Source: Candidatus Kapaibacterium sp.
Lineage (GTDB): Bacteria > Bacteroidota > Ignavibacteria > Kapaibacteriales > UBA2268
Assembly (NCBI GenBank): GCA_030835065.1
Contig: JAUQWR010000363.1
Location: 1 to 7,064 of the forward strand
Direction: 5' to 3'
DNA: 7,064 bases
Part shown: positions 1-7,064 of the stretch, piece after piece
Layout of the letters: every line of letters begins with the position of its first letter
Numbering within the stretch: position 1 is the stretch's first letter
Program-made: the position numbers and the translations under genes
The notes under the pieces: model-generated
Database searches by the model: none
Seen by the model: only the letters and a program-made list of their open reading frames with translations
Told to the model about the DNA's origin: nothing

Positions 1-3000
1 TTTGGCATTACATTCATTGCAATTTCATTTTCATTTTCTATGATTCCAGTCATTGCCTTAGTTACAACTTTAACGTCACATTCTTTACTGATAGTTTCGC
101 CGCATATATTTTTAATTGAACAGAAGTATTTACCTTCGGAAGCACTATAAGCAACATTAATCTTCAATGTTTTATCTGTTTCGCCTGTAATTTCAGTATT
201 GTTCAAATACCATTGATAAGTCATATTATTATCCGAGCTAGCATCGACTGTCAATTCAAAGGCTTCGCCATTTTTAACTGTGAGACTTGCATCAAGATCC
301 TTAACAATCACTGGTTTATCGCTAATAGTATTATTAACAGTAAGCACATGATAGAGTGTATTTTCAGGCATTAGATATGCGAATCTTGTAAATTTAGTAT
401 CCACATTTCTAAGCTTGCTTATCATTAATTTATTGCCTTCAGTATTCAAAGTATATTGGCAACCTTGTGGCACTTCCCAATCATATCTAAGTGTATGATT
501 TTGAGGAGGAGTAAGCACTAAGTCCAAATCAATTGCACTATTGATACATGAGTTTACATTTGTAGTATCGTACAATGGATCTGCCAATTCTGACAGAGCA
601 AGCATAGGAGTTTGTATTGTATCGCCACAGAATCCCCACAAAACTGCATAGTAATCGTTACCAAAATCGCTTGCTTCTACATTCTTAATAGTCATATATG
701 AAGAATTCACGCCGGCAAATTTTGCATTATTTACTAAAGCAGTTGTGCCTTTATACCATTGCACATTAAGAGGGTGACTATAATCTAAACCAACAATATG
801 AGCTTTGAAAGTAAAGTGAGCAGCTTCTCCAACTTTTGCAGTCATCGAAGTAGCTTGCTCTAAAATTTCAGCGTATTGAGCTACATAAATATAAACAGTT
901 GAAGAATAAACTGTATCAGTTCCGCCAGGGTAGTTTGTTATTCTACATTTATATGACGAAGAGCGTTCGTATCCACTTGAATCTAATAGAAGAGATGCAA
1001 AGTTAGCACCTGGAATTTCTTTTCCATCTTTTAGCCATTGGAAGTTTAAGAACAAACCGTCAGCAATCATATCAATACGTAACAATTCGCCTTTGCAAAT
1101 GATGTGAGAAGCAGTTTGTTGGCGTACGACCGGTTTTTCTACAGTAGTAGTAAATGAATAAATCATAGACCAATCAGTAGCTTCATTAGAATTATGAGCT
1201 TTCACTCTCCAATAATAATCTTTGAAATAGTCTAAGTTTGTAGCTAATTCATACCAATTATCAAGAATATTTGTAGCAGAGAAAATCACATTCGAGAAAG
1301 ATCCATCGCTTGCAATTTCTAAAGTATAATATTGAGCGCCATTAACTTTTGCCCAAACAAATTTCGGATTGACTGAAGTACGTGGCTCAGTATTGACTGG
1401 CAATTCCAATTGAGGAACATTCATCTTGGTTGTAAATGACCAATAAGCAGACCATTCACTATATTCTTTATTATTACCAGCATTAGCTCTCCAATAGTAT
1501 TTTGTACCATTTTCTAAACTAATTGGCAAATTGAATACATTTTCAGTAAGTCCAAGACTAGTATAAACAATATTAGTAAAGTCGGCATCTTTTGCAATTT
1601 GAACACCCCAAGTAATTGCACCAACTGTTTTGTTCCAAACAAGTTGTGGTTGAAGATCTAAGCCGGTCAATTGATTAGCTGGTAGTGCTAAAGTAGGAAC
1701 CGGAGGAGCAAAAGAGACGTAAAATCTAATTTCATTTGCATTTGCTTGACCAATATTATAGATATTCAAGCCACCTGGATTGCCATTTTGCAAGAAAGTT
1801 TTTGGATTGGCAGTATCATTAATAAAAGTACGTCCTGCATCAGAACTAAAAGCAGCTAAAGACAAATTACCATTAACAGTTTTTGTGCCGTTAGGACGGA
1901 ATAGATATACTTCGTCTGGTGGACCATCTGCATTGCCATCGCCAGCCGAAGGATCTATACGATAGACCAACAAACCTGTGCCAGGCAATGAAGATTCAAA
2001 CATCCCTTCTTTGCGACGATATTCAACAACAAAAAATTCTGTTGAAGAATAAGGCGAAGGAATTTTAAAAGCATTATTAGTAGAATTTGTATTCAATGGT
2101 TTTAAAGAATACCAACCTGAACTTGTGATAGTTGTAATGCTTGTAATCCATTTGCCATATTTAAATTTTGTATAAGCACTGTGATGTTGTGGAGGATTGC
2201 CATCGGCTTCCATAATATCCCAACTGCCAACTGGTTGAATACCATTGCCTGAATAATGATACAAATCAGGATAGCCCAAGCTATGAGACATTTCATGGCA
2301 TAGTACGCTTATAGATCTTGAGCCTTTAGCCCATGATTGAAGATTGAAATTATAATCCCAAACTCTTGCACCATTGATAGTAACATTTTGAGAGTATAAA
2401 ACCCAACGGTGAGGCCATAATAATGAAGCCCAAGCATCATTAGTACCACCCACTAAGAAACAAACATTATCAACATATCCATCATTATCATTGTCTATAT
2501 CAATATTTGATGGTATTGATGATTTGACAGCATTGATTGCATTTACTAATAATGTGTGCTCACGGCTTGTTCTTTGGCCATCATTAGTATATCCAATTGT
2601 ATTTGTAGATGTATATGGACTATAGTATCCTCTTGGATTTGCATCTTGATATGATACAACCATCGATGCAGATGGAGTAGGATAGAATGATGAAATTACT
2701 TCAAGCTTGCTATAGGATGCATCTTTTAAATATGAATATAAAGAAGCATTACTTGTGGAATTAAATTGTCCGTCATATAAACTTATAGGATCATTAAATT
2801 CAGTTTGATCTGAAAATCTTATAAATACTACTAAATTTTGTAATTGTCCGAAATTTGATGTTTGAGTCTTGTTTACATTTTTGCCCAAGCTTGGTTTTTC
2901 GGGCATTGGAAACAACTCATTTCGTAAAGCTATAATTCTTTCAGGTGATAATTTCAACCATTTTTCTAGATTTAAGCTGGCAGGATTTACTTTTCCTGCT

Positions 3001-3251
3001 TTTTCTGTACCAGCTACAATATTATCACCCGATTTTACGGCATAAACATACCAGCCGCTATTTTTGTCTTGGATAATTGTATATCCTTGCGAATCATGCA
3101 ACCAGTTATAAAACTCATCACCGGATGCATAAATGTTAAGTTGTGTGCCATCAGGTTGAACTACTTTTGTAGCAACAAACGATTCGTAGGCTGCCCAAGC
3201 TGAGTTCATCGAAATAAATAAAGCACACAAAATCAGTAAAAATTTGCGCAT
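1..3251 (-). CDS. Secreted M6-family zinc metalloprotease with Fn3-like, Ig-like and PKD-like modules (C-terminus cut by window)
   Basis: The frame is open for 1083 codons from the ATG at 3249-3251 to the window edge. Residues 1-20 form a signal peptide with likely cleavage after AWA. A propeptide-like region follows to about 138. The M6 peptidase domain runs from about 139 to 514. It contains a Ca-site-like acidic run at D251-D261 (DNDGYVD), the zinc motif HEMSHSLGYPD with H319, E320, H323 and D329, a Met-turn at M347 (WDIM), and the M6-typical EYR (410-412) and LPGTGLLVYRID (422-433) segments. All catalytic residues are present, so it should be an active extracellular endopeptidase. C-terminal modules are Fn3-like at about 518-609 and 610-705, Ig-like at 706-788 (C719, W739, C769) and 789-884, PKD-like at 885-975, and Ig-like at about 976-1063 (W1014, C1044). 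Such modules usually bind substrate or surface. The final linker suggests a T9SS sorting domain beyond the window. Substrate is unknown. M6 assignment is firm; the outer domain borders are approximate. Confidence 0.93.
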   Translation of the reverse strand, partial: MRKFLLILCALFISMNSAWAAYESFVATKVVQPDGTQLNIYASGDEFYNWLHDSQGYTIIQDKNSGWYVYAVKSGDNIVAGTEKAGKVNPASLNLEKWLKLSPERIIALRNELFPMPEKPSLGKNVNKTQTSNFGQLQNLVVFIRFSDQTEFNDPISLYDGQFNSTSNASLYSYLKDASYSKLEVISSFYPTPSASMVVSYQDANPRGYYSPYTSTNTIGYTNDGQRTSREHTLLVNAINAVKSSIPSNIDIDNDNDGYVDNVCFLVGGTNDAWASLLWPHRWVLYSQNVTINGARVWDYNFNLQSWAKGSRSISVLCHEMSHSLGYPDLYHYSGNGIQPVGSWDIMEADGNPPQHHSAYTKFKYGKWITSITTITSSGWYSLKPLNTNSTNNAFKIPSPYSSTEFFVVEYRRKEGMFESSLPGTGLLVYRIDPSAGDGNADGPPDEVYLFRPNGTKTVNGNLSLAAFSSDAGRTFINDTANPKTFLQNGNPGGLNIYNIGQANANEIRFYVSFAPPVPTLALPANQLTGLDLQPQLVWNKTVGAITWGVQIAKDADFTNIVYTSLGLTENVFNLPISLENGTKYYWRANAGNNKEYSEWSAYWSFTTKMNVPQLELPVNTEPRTSVNPKFVWAKVNGAQYYTLEIASDGSFSNVIFSATNILDNWYELATNLDYFKDYYWRVKAHNSNEATDWSMIYSFTTTVEKPVVRQQTASHIICKGELLRIDMIADGLFLNFQWLKDGKEIPGANFASLLLDSSGYERSSSYKCRITNYPGGTDTVYSSTVYIYVAQYAEILEQATSMTAKVGEAAHFTFKAHIVGLDYSHPLNVQWYKGTTALVNNAKFAGVNSSYMTIKNVEASDFGNDYYAVLWGFCGDTIQTPMLALSELADPLYDTTNVNSCINSAIDLDLVLTPPQNHTLRYDWEVPQGCQYTLNTEGNKLMISKLRNVDTKFTRFAYLMPENTLYHVLTVNNTISDKPVIVKDLDASLTVKNGEAFELTVDASSDNNMTYQWYLNNTEITGETDKTLKINVAYSASEGKYFCSIKNICGETISKECDVKVVTKAMTGIIENENEIAMNVMP
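1137..1700 (-). repeat. Two tandem fibronectin-III-like modules within the metalloprotease
   Basis: Residues about 518-609 and 610-705 share one pattern: a P-x-L-x-LP-x-N opening, then a W in a VW strand, a strand containing IA-x-D-x-x-F-x-N, the motif YYWR (W587 and W681, 94 residues apart), and a closing WS-x-x-Y/W-SFTT. This is the layout of bacterial Fn3-like modules that follow secreted hydrolases. The copies are clearly related but diverged, so this is a protein-level repeat and not a recent DNA duplication. The likely role is a spacer or binding arm outside the cell; that is inference from the family. Confidence 0.75.
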
Positions 3252-3256
3252 TACTA

Positions 3257-3260
3257 CTCC
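3257..3260 (-). promoter_or_regulatory. Shine-Dalgarno-like site of the metalloprotease gene
   Basis: On the minus strand GGAG lies 5 bases before the ATG at 3251. It supports this start over the in-frame Met15, which lies inside the signal peptide and would remove its basic N-terminus. Confidence 0.6.
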
Positions 3261-3487
3261 ATACTCTTTTTATAAAACATTAGTTTAATTATTAAGTATA
3301 AATTAATACTATTTTTTAGCTAATACAATAAGACATTGATAAATATTGCATTAATCTTTGTTAATTTTATATAATTTTATATCCATTTTTGAACTATTCA
3401 TGAATTTCCAGAGCTAAAATATCTAATTTATTAAACCAATAATCGAAATATATTAATTTGATACTTTTTTCCTATTTATCTGTTACT

Positions 3488-3495
3488 TATATTTG
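3488..3495 (+). promoter_or_regulatory. Possible Bacteroidota-type -7 promoter element (TATATTTG)
   Basis: The octamer matches the Bacteroidota -7 consensus TAnnTTTG. The nearest upstream TTTG (3457-3460) is 27 bases away, longer than the usual spacing of about 20, so only half of the promoter fits. If used, the leader before the plus-strand gene would be about 130 bases. This is a weak candidate. Confidence 0.2.
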
Positions 3496-3626
3496 TGGGA
3501 GAATTGTAAATATAATAAATAAAAAAAGAAATTAGATTCACCTTGTGTGGATTATTTAGCTTTTCGAGTGTATGGTTTTATAATAGTTATCTTTTTTTTT
3601 AAGATGTTCTTTATAAATAAACTAAT

Positions 3627-3631
3627 GAGGG
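3627..3631 (+). promoter_or_regulatory. Shine-Dalgarno-like site of the VWA-like/propeller gene
   Basis: GAGGG lies 4 bases before the ATG at 3636 and supports that start. The next codons give a proper signal peptide (lysine at position 2, hydrophobic core, ASA before the likely cleavage), which agrees with this choice. Confidence 0.6.
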
Positions 3632-3635
3632 TTCA

Positions 3636-6600
3636 ATGAAAACTCTATTTTTTCCTTTATTCATCTTATCTGCTATTATTGCTTCAGCTCAAAACTTGAG
3701 AGTATTTAATTTTGATAATTCTAATTTCCCAATTATTAAAGCTAATTTTTTTATTTATCAAAATAATAAAATTGAAGAGGCATACTATCCGGAAGATTTT
3801 CGAATCATATCCAACAACAATCAATCAGTGATTAGAAGTTTCAAGTATTCAAATTATTATTATAATTCTCCACTTAATTCATATTTCTATTTTGATATTA
3901 ATAAAACTGATAGAAATGATTTGTCTTTGGCAAAGTATGCTGCAAAATTTTGGATAGATGTATTGCAAAAACCAAATTATAAAACATCTTTAAATGCGTA
4001 TTTTGATAACTTTGTTATTTTATCGGACCTAAGCGATTCAAAGGAATTTGCTTTAAAGCAGATTAATAAATTGAATTATTCAACTAATTATTCCCTATCT
4101 AATCCTTTTAAAGTACTGGCTTATGAATCTTTCAAGTTTTTTGGTTTCGATAAGCAACAAAATATTTTGATATATTTTGTAAATAACGACAGAGTTTTGG
4201 AGCTCGACAGTACATTTGCAACAGATTTAGTATCAAAAAAAATCAAATTATATGTGATTGGAATTTCATGCAGAATAAACGAAAGATTGCAAAAATATGC
4301 CTTAGAAAATAATGGCAAATTTTACGAAAATATTGATAATGAAGAAAAAGTTGAATCAGTATTATTTGAAATTGCAAATATTGCTAATAATCATGAACTA
4401 CCCGAAATATCTTGGGAAATGACTCCAAACTGCAGCAATCCTCAGACTTTTAATGTTAGTAATATAAAAATTAATAAAAACGTTAGTTTTATTAAAAATT
4501 TCGAACTTAACAATTTAGTTCATTTACTGGCATCTGATTCTTCGATCGATTTTGGAGTATATACAAGCGGAATTGAAGCTAAGCGTACAATTAAGCTTAC
4601 TGCAGTCAATTCAAATATTGATGTAGATAATATTAGTATTCCCAACAATACATTTTCAGTGTATCCACAAAAATTCTCACTAAAAAATGGAGAATCGATA
4701 AACATTACAGTTTCACACTTAGCTTTTCAAGATAGTAATTACCATTTTTCTAAACTAAATTTCCAATCTAAATCATGCAATATGCCCAATGTGTATGTCA
4801 GGGCACAATCCCAAAAAGGAATTGATCCCAAATTAAGCACAGTAATATTTACCAGTCCAAAAACAAATGACATATTATATAATTACAAAGAAAACTATGC
4901 CTTTCTGCAAGGTGTTTTGGAAAGCGATACAATAAGGATAGACTATAGCTATGATAACGGAATTACATGGAATATTCTCAACAAAAACCATGTAGGGCGC
5001 AGAGTAGATCTTAGAAATTTGCCAAATATAAATTCTAAAGAATTTTTATTACGTGCACAGATGGTGATAAAACCCGAAAACCTTCCATATTCTGAAATTT
5101 ATACTCATGACCAAGCATTCCAAATTACATCCTTTGCCCAAAGCCCTGACAATCGCATTTTTATTACTGCTGCTACAAATGGCGAAGTTTTAGTCTGGGA
5201 TGCTCAAAAAGCTACTTTTATTAAAAAATTAGATATTAAATCTAAGCAATATATCAAAGAAATGGTATTTACTCCTGATGGAAGCGAAGTATATCTGATC
5301 GAACATCCTAATATCATTAATATTTTCAGTACTAAATCTTATGAAAGGATCAAGAAAATTGTAATAGATGCTGATTATATTAAGGAGTTTGCTTTTACAA
5401 GCGATTCTAAATATTACACTATGACTACAGATAGAAACTACTCGATTCTCTATGATCGGAAAACAGATTCTGAATTCAGAAGATATAAAGCTCCTGAAGA
5501 TGCACAATGCCGAATTGCATTCAGTCCGGACGGCAAATATGTTGCTACATACAACTCAAAAGAAAGCTTGCTTAGAGTGTATGAAATTGATGGCAATATC
5601 AAAAAGTTGTCTATGAATTTGTACTTCAATAATTTTGATTTTATCAAATTTGCTCCCAGCTGCAATCGTGTTGCCATATTAAATTATAATGAAACTACTA
5701 ATAATGAAAGCATTGATCTTGTCCCATATATAGACAAGATAAGTCCACTTTCGTATAAACAAAAACTAAACTATACTGAGCAATTTAACTATCGTAAGTA
5801 TTTTTTTGAATTTGTCAATATGGATGATCGATTACTATTGCCAAGCCCGAATAATCCTAACGAGTTTATTGTTTATGATTTTGTTACTAAACGTATTTTT
5901 CAGACAATTAAATTAAATCCTATTGGTTCTAAATCTTCAGACTTTTATAATTTCAAATTAAGCTCAGACAATATGCGACTCTTTTATGACGATGGAGAGT
6001 TTGTCTATAGTCAAAATATTTACAATCAAAATGATGTTATAATATATCCGGCAAATCTTGTGTTCAATTCTATTATTCATTTGCCAAAGTCAGACAAAAT
6101 ATTAATTAAATATTTGGATGATTATTCTTACATGACTACCAATAGTATTGATAATTTCAAGCATTTTTCGAATACAAATATTAATGGTATTGATAAAAAT
6201 ATAAATTTAAATCATGTATTATTTATTGAAAACGATCGTATTCTTAAATTGAAAGAGCAAAATAATTCGATATCTCTGCTTTTAATTAATAGGCTTGATG
6301 GATCGGTGCTAGATAGTATGTTTATTGGAAAATCTGACAACATTGTATTAGATTCTAGCAAAATCATTCAATATAGAGCACCTTTTGTCAATATTAAACT
6401 TGCTGTCTTGCCTAAAAATGCGTATTCACCAGTTTACGAATATCATATTATTAATTTTGATCTTAAATATTTGCATTATAGTACAAGTAAAATCGACAAA
6501 GCATTTCTGAATTTCAACAATCAGTATTTGATTTGCAACAAAACGAATGAAAATTCAAATTCACTTCATATTATTAATCTAAATAACAATCTAGAAGTTA

Positions 6601-7064
6601 ATAGTTTTAGTAACTTTTCAGAGAAATTTATTGATTTTATACCAATCAATAATACATACAAAATATTTATTTATTATCAATCAGGCAAGACTGCAACATT
6701 TGATTATAGGCTTAACGACGAAAATCTTGTTTACAATTTTAATCAAACATATGATTCTGTCGCATTTTCTACTGATGGTAGCACTTTTATTTCTTATATA
6801 GATACAATTATAAATAGCAAACACAATTATAAATTTATATTGCACAAAGAAGCCTACGCAAAGCCCATTTTCTTAAATTTCACTAGCGACTATAAGACTA
6901 ATGCTTTAATAACTAACGATGGTTCCAACCTAATTTTATATAATAAAAAATGGGCGCGATCTTATAAACTTTCAAACTTAAAAATATATTCAAATATCTC
7001 AGATGTATTTGAATTAAGATCTTCTAAACTAGCTTTTCCTGATTTGGATCTTGGTGTTTGTTTC
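3636..7064 (+). CDS. Secreted VWA-like, ASH-like and WD40-type beta-propeller protein (C-terminus cut by window)
   Basis: The frame is open for 1143 codons to the window edge. Residues 1-18 form a signal peptide (ASA, then Q19). Residues 19-82 look like the beta domain that precedes VWA domains in related secreted proteins (FPIIKANF at 31-38, EDF at 53-55). A VWA-like fold spans about 83-250, with central strands NILIYFV (176-182) and KLYVIGIS (204-211), but its metal site is altered: DINKT (87-91) stands where DxSxS is usual and NND (183-185) where TDG is usual. An ASH/choice-of-anchor-like beta domain covers about 300-370. DYSYDNGITW (436-445) marks another beta module. From about 490 to 1125 the protein is beta-propeller, with WD40-like turns at PD505, PDG549, SD590 and PDG633. 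The last residues (LDLGVCF) look like the start of another ASH domain. Function is unknown; a surface binding or scaffold role is inference. It is visibly richer in Asn, Ile, Lys, Phe and Tyr than the metalloprotease. Confidence 0.9.
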   Translation, partial: MKTLFFPLFILSAIIASAQNLRVFNFDNSNFPIIKANFFIYQNNKIEEAYYPEDFRIISNNNQSVIRSFKYSNYYYNSPLNSYFYFDINKTDRNDLSLAKYAAKFWIDVLQKPNYKTSLNAYFDNFVILSDLSDSKEFALKQINKLNYSTNYSLSNPFKVLAYESFKFFGFDKQQNILIYFVNNDRVLELDSTFATDLVSKKIKLYVIGISCRINERLQKYALENNGKFYENIDNEEKVESVLFEIANIANNHELPEISWEMTPNCSNPQTFNVSNIKINKNVSFIKNFELNNLVHLLASDSSIDFGVYTSGIEAKRTIKLTAVNSNIDVDNISIPNNTFSVYPQKFSLKNGESINITVSHLAFQDSNYHFSKLNFQSKSCNMPNVYVRAQSQKGIDPKLSTVIFTSPKTNDILYNYKENYAFLQGVLESDTIRIDYSYDNGITWNILNKNHVGRRVDLRNLPNINSKEFLLRAQMVIKPENLPYSEIYTHDQAFQITSFAQSPDNRIFITAATNGEVLVWDAQKATFIKKLDIKSKQYIKEMVFTPDGSEVYLIEHPNIINIFSTKSYERIKKIVIDADYIKEFAFTSDSKYYTMTTDRNYSILYDRKTDSEFRRYKAPEDAQCRIAFSPDGKYVATYNSKESLLRVYEIDGNIKKLSMNLYFNNFDFIKFAPSCNRVAILNYNETTNNESIDLVPYIDKISPLSYKQKLNYTEQFNYRKYFFEFVNMDDRLLLPSPNNPNEFIVYDFVTKRIFQTIKLNPIGSKSSDFYNFKLSSDNMRLFYDDGEFVYSQNIYNQNDVIIYPANLVFNSIIHLPKSDKILIKYLDDYSYMTTNSIDNFKHFSNTNINGIDKNINLNHVLFIENDRILKLKEQNNSISLLLINRLDGSVLDSMFIGKSDNIVLDSSKIIQYRAPFVNIKLAVLPKNAYSPVYEYHIINFDLKYLHYSTSKIDKAFLNFNNQYLICNKTNENSNSLHIINLNNNLEVNSFSNFSEKFIDFIPINNTYKIFIYYQSGKTATFDYRLNDENLVYNFNQTYDSVAFSTDGSTFISYIDTIINSKHNYKFILHKEAYAKPIFLNFTSDYKTNALITNDGSNLILYNKKWARSYKLSNLKIYSNISDVFELRSSKLAFPDLDLGVCF
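5103..5705 (+). repeat. Five regular WD40/PD40-like propeller blades
   Basis: Turn motifs recur at residues S503-P504-D505, T546-P547-D548-G549, T588-S589-D590, S630-P631-D632-G633 and A673-P674-S675, which is every 42-43 residues. Each follows a short hydrophobic strand (SFAQ, MVFT, FAFT, IAFS, IKFA). The first blade ends in the WD40-type strand VLVWD (518-522). The period and motif order match WD40/PD40 beta-propeller blades. Later blades continue to about residue 1125 but are too diverged to call one by one with the same certainty. Confidence 0.8.

Larger units (their letters stand above)
3252..3635. other. Divergent intergenic region, no gene
   Basis: These 384 bases separate the two start codons and are extremely AT-rich, with stop codons frequent in all frames. 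They must carry the promoters of both genes or of operons they lead. I find no convincing paired promoter for the minus gene. Toward the plus gene there is a TATATTTG element (3488-3495) and a TATAAT hexamer (3579-3584) without a good -35. An AT-only dyad (ATATAA-TT-TTATAT, 3369-3382) and a T-run (3592-3600) flanked by ATCTT and AAGAT are present, but both are expected by chance at this composition. No riboswitch, tRNA or clear operator was recognised. Confidence 0.8.

Noticed and set aside
1780..1965. Plus-strand open frame of 61 codons
   Set aside because: It lies wholly antisense to the M6 peptidase coding frame, has no ribosome site, and its product shows no recognisable feature.
2102..2296. 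Minus-strand open frame of 64 codons overlapping the zinc-motif region
   Set aside because: It is an out-of-frame reading of the metalloprotease gene, whose own frame is unbroken and encodes the catalytic motifs here.
3369..3382. AT-only inverted repeat (ATATAA-TT-TTATAT) as an operator
   Set aside because: Short AT-only dyads are expected by chance in such AT-rich DNA, and there is no second copy or overlap with a clear promoter.
3579..3584. TATAAT as a sigma-70 -10 box
   Set aside because: No acceptable -35 sequence occurs about 17 bases upstream, and AT-rich DNA yields many such hexamers.
3589..3605. ATCTT, seven T, AAGAT as a terminator hairpin
   Set aside because: The stem is only five weak pairs, has no GC core, and lies just before the start of a gene and not after one.
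3625..3639. Five-codon minicistron (ATG to TGA) whose stop overlaps the start of the plus-strand gene
   Set aside because: Its ATG overlaps the Shine-Dalgarno-like GAGGG and it has no site of its own, so a leader peptide is unlikely.
4121..5677. Four minus-strand open frames of 61-92 codons
   Set aside because: All are antisense to the continuous plus-strand gene. They are AT-rich shadow frames without ribosome sites or known motifs.

Overview
The window holds two large, divergently transcribed genes that leave it at opposite ends. A 384-base AT-rich intergenic region separates them. Both proteins begin with a Sec-type signal peptide and are built from extracellular modules. The DNA is strongly AT-rich. 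The combination of an M6 peptidase with Fn3/Ig/PKD-like modules and what looks like the start of a type IX secretion (T9SS) C-terminal domain, beside a VWA-like, beta-propeller and choice-of-anchor-type protein, points to the Bacteroidota/Ignavibacteriota/Kapabacteria group. This assignment rests on architecture only, and no marker gene is present.

Positions 1-3251 (minus strand) encode at least 1083 residues of a secreted M6-family zinc metalloprotease. The order is signal peptide, propeptide, catalytic domain with an intact HExxHxxGxxD motif and Met-turn, two tandem fibronectin-III-like modules, two Ig-like modules, a PKD-like module, a third Ig-like module, and a linker ending in Met-Pro plus two bases (AA) of the next codon. 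That ending resembles the start of a T9SS type A sorting domain, which would lie just outside the window.

Positions 3252-3635 contain no gene. They must hold the promoters of both genes, and Shine-Dalgarno-like purine runs sit 4-5 bases before both start codons.

Positions 3636-7064 (plus strand) encode at least 1143 residues of a second secreted protein. It has a signal peptide, a short beta domain, a VWA-like domain with altered metal-site residues, an ASH/choice-of-anchor-like beta domain, a module with a YSYDNGITW-type motif, and then about 640 residues of beta-propeller repeats. The propeller starts with five clear WD40/PD40-like blades about 42 residues apart, and there may be 14 blades in all. 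The window ends as another ASH-like domain begins.

The two products look like separate exported proteins, and nothing in the sequence shows that they act together. I see no mobile element, CRISPR array, tRNA, rRNA or transcription terminator.
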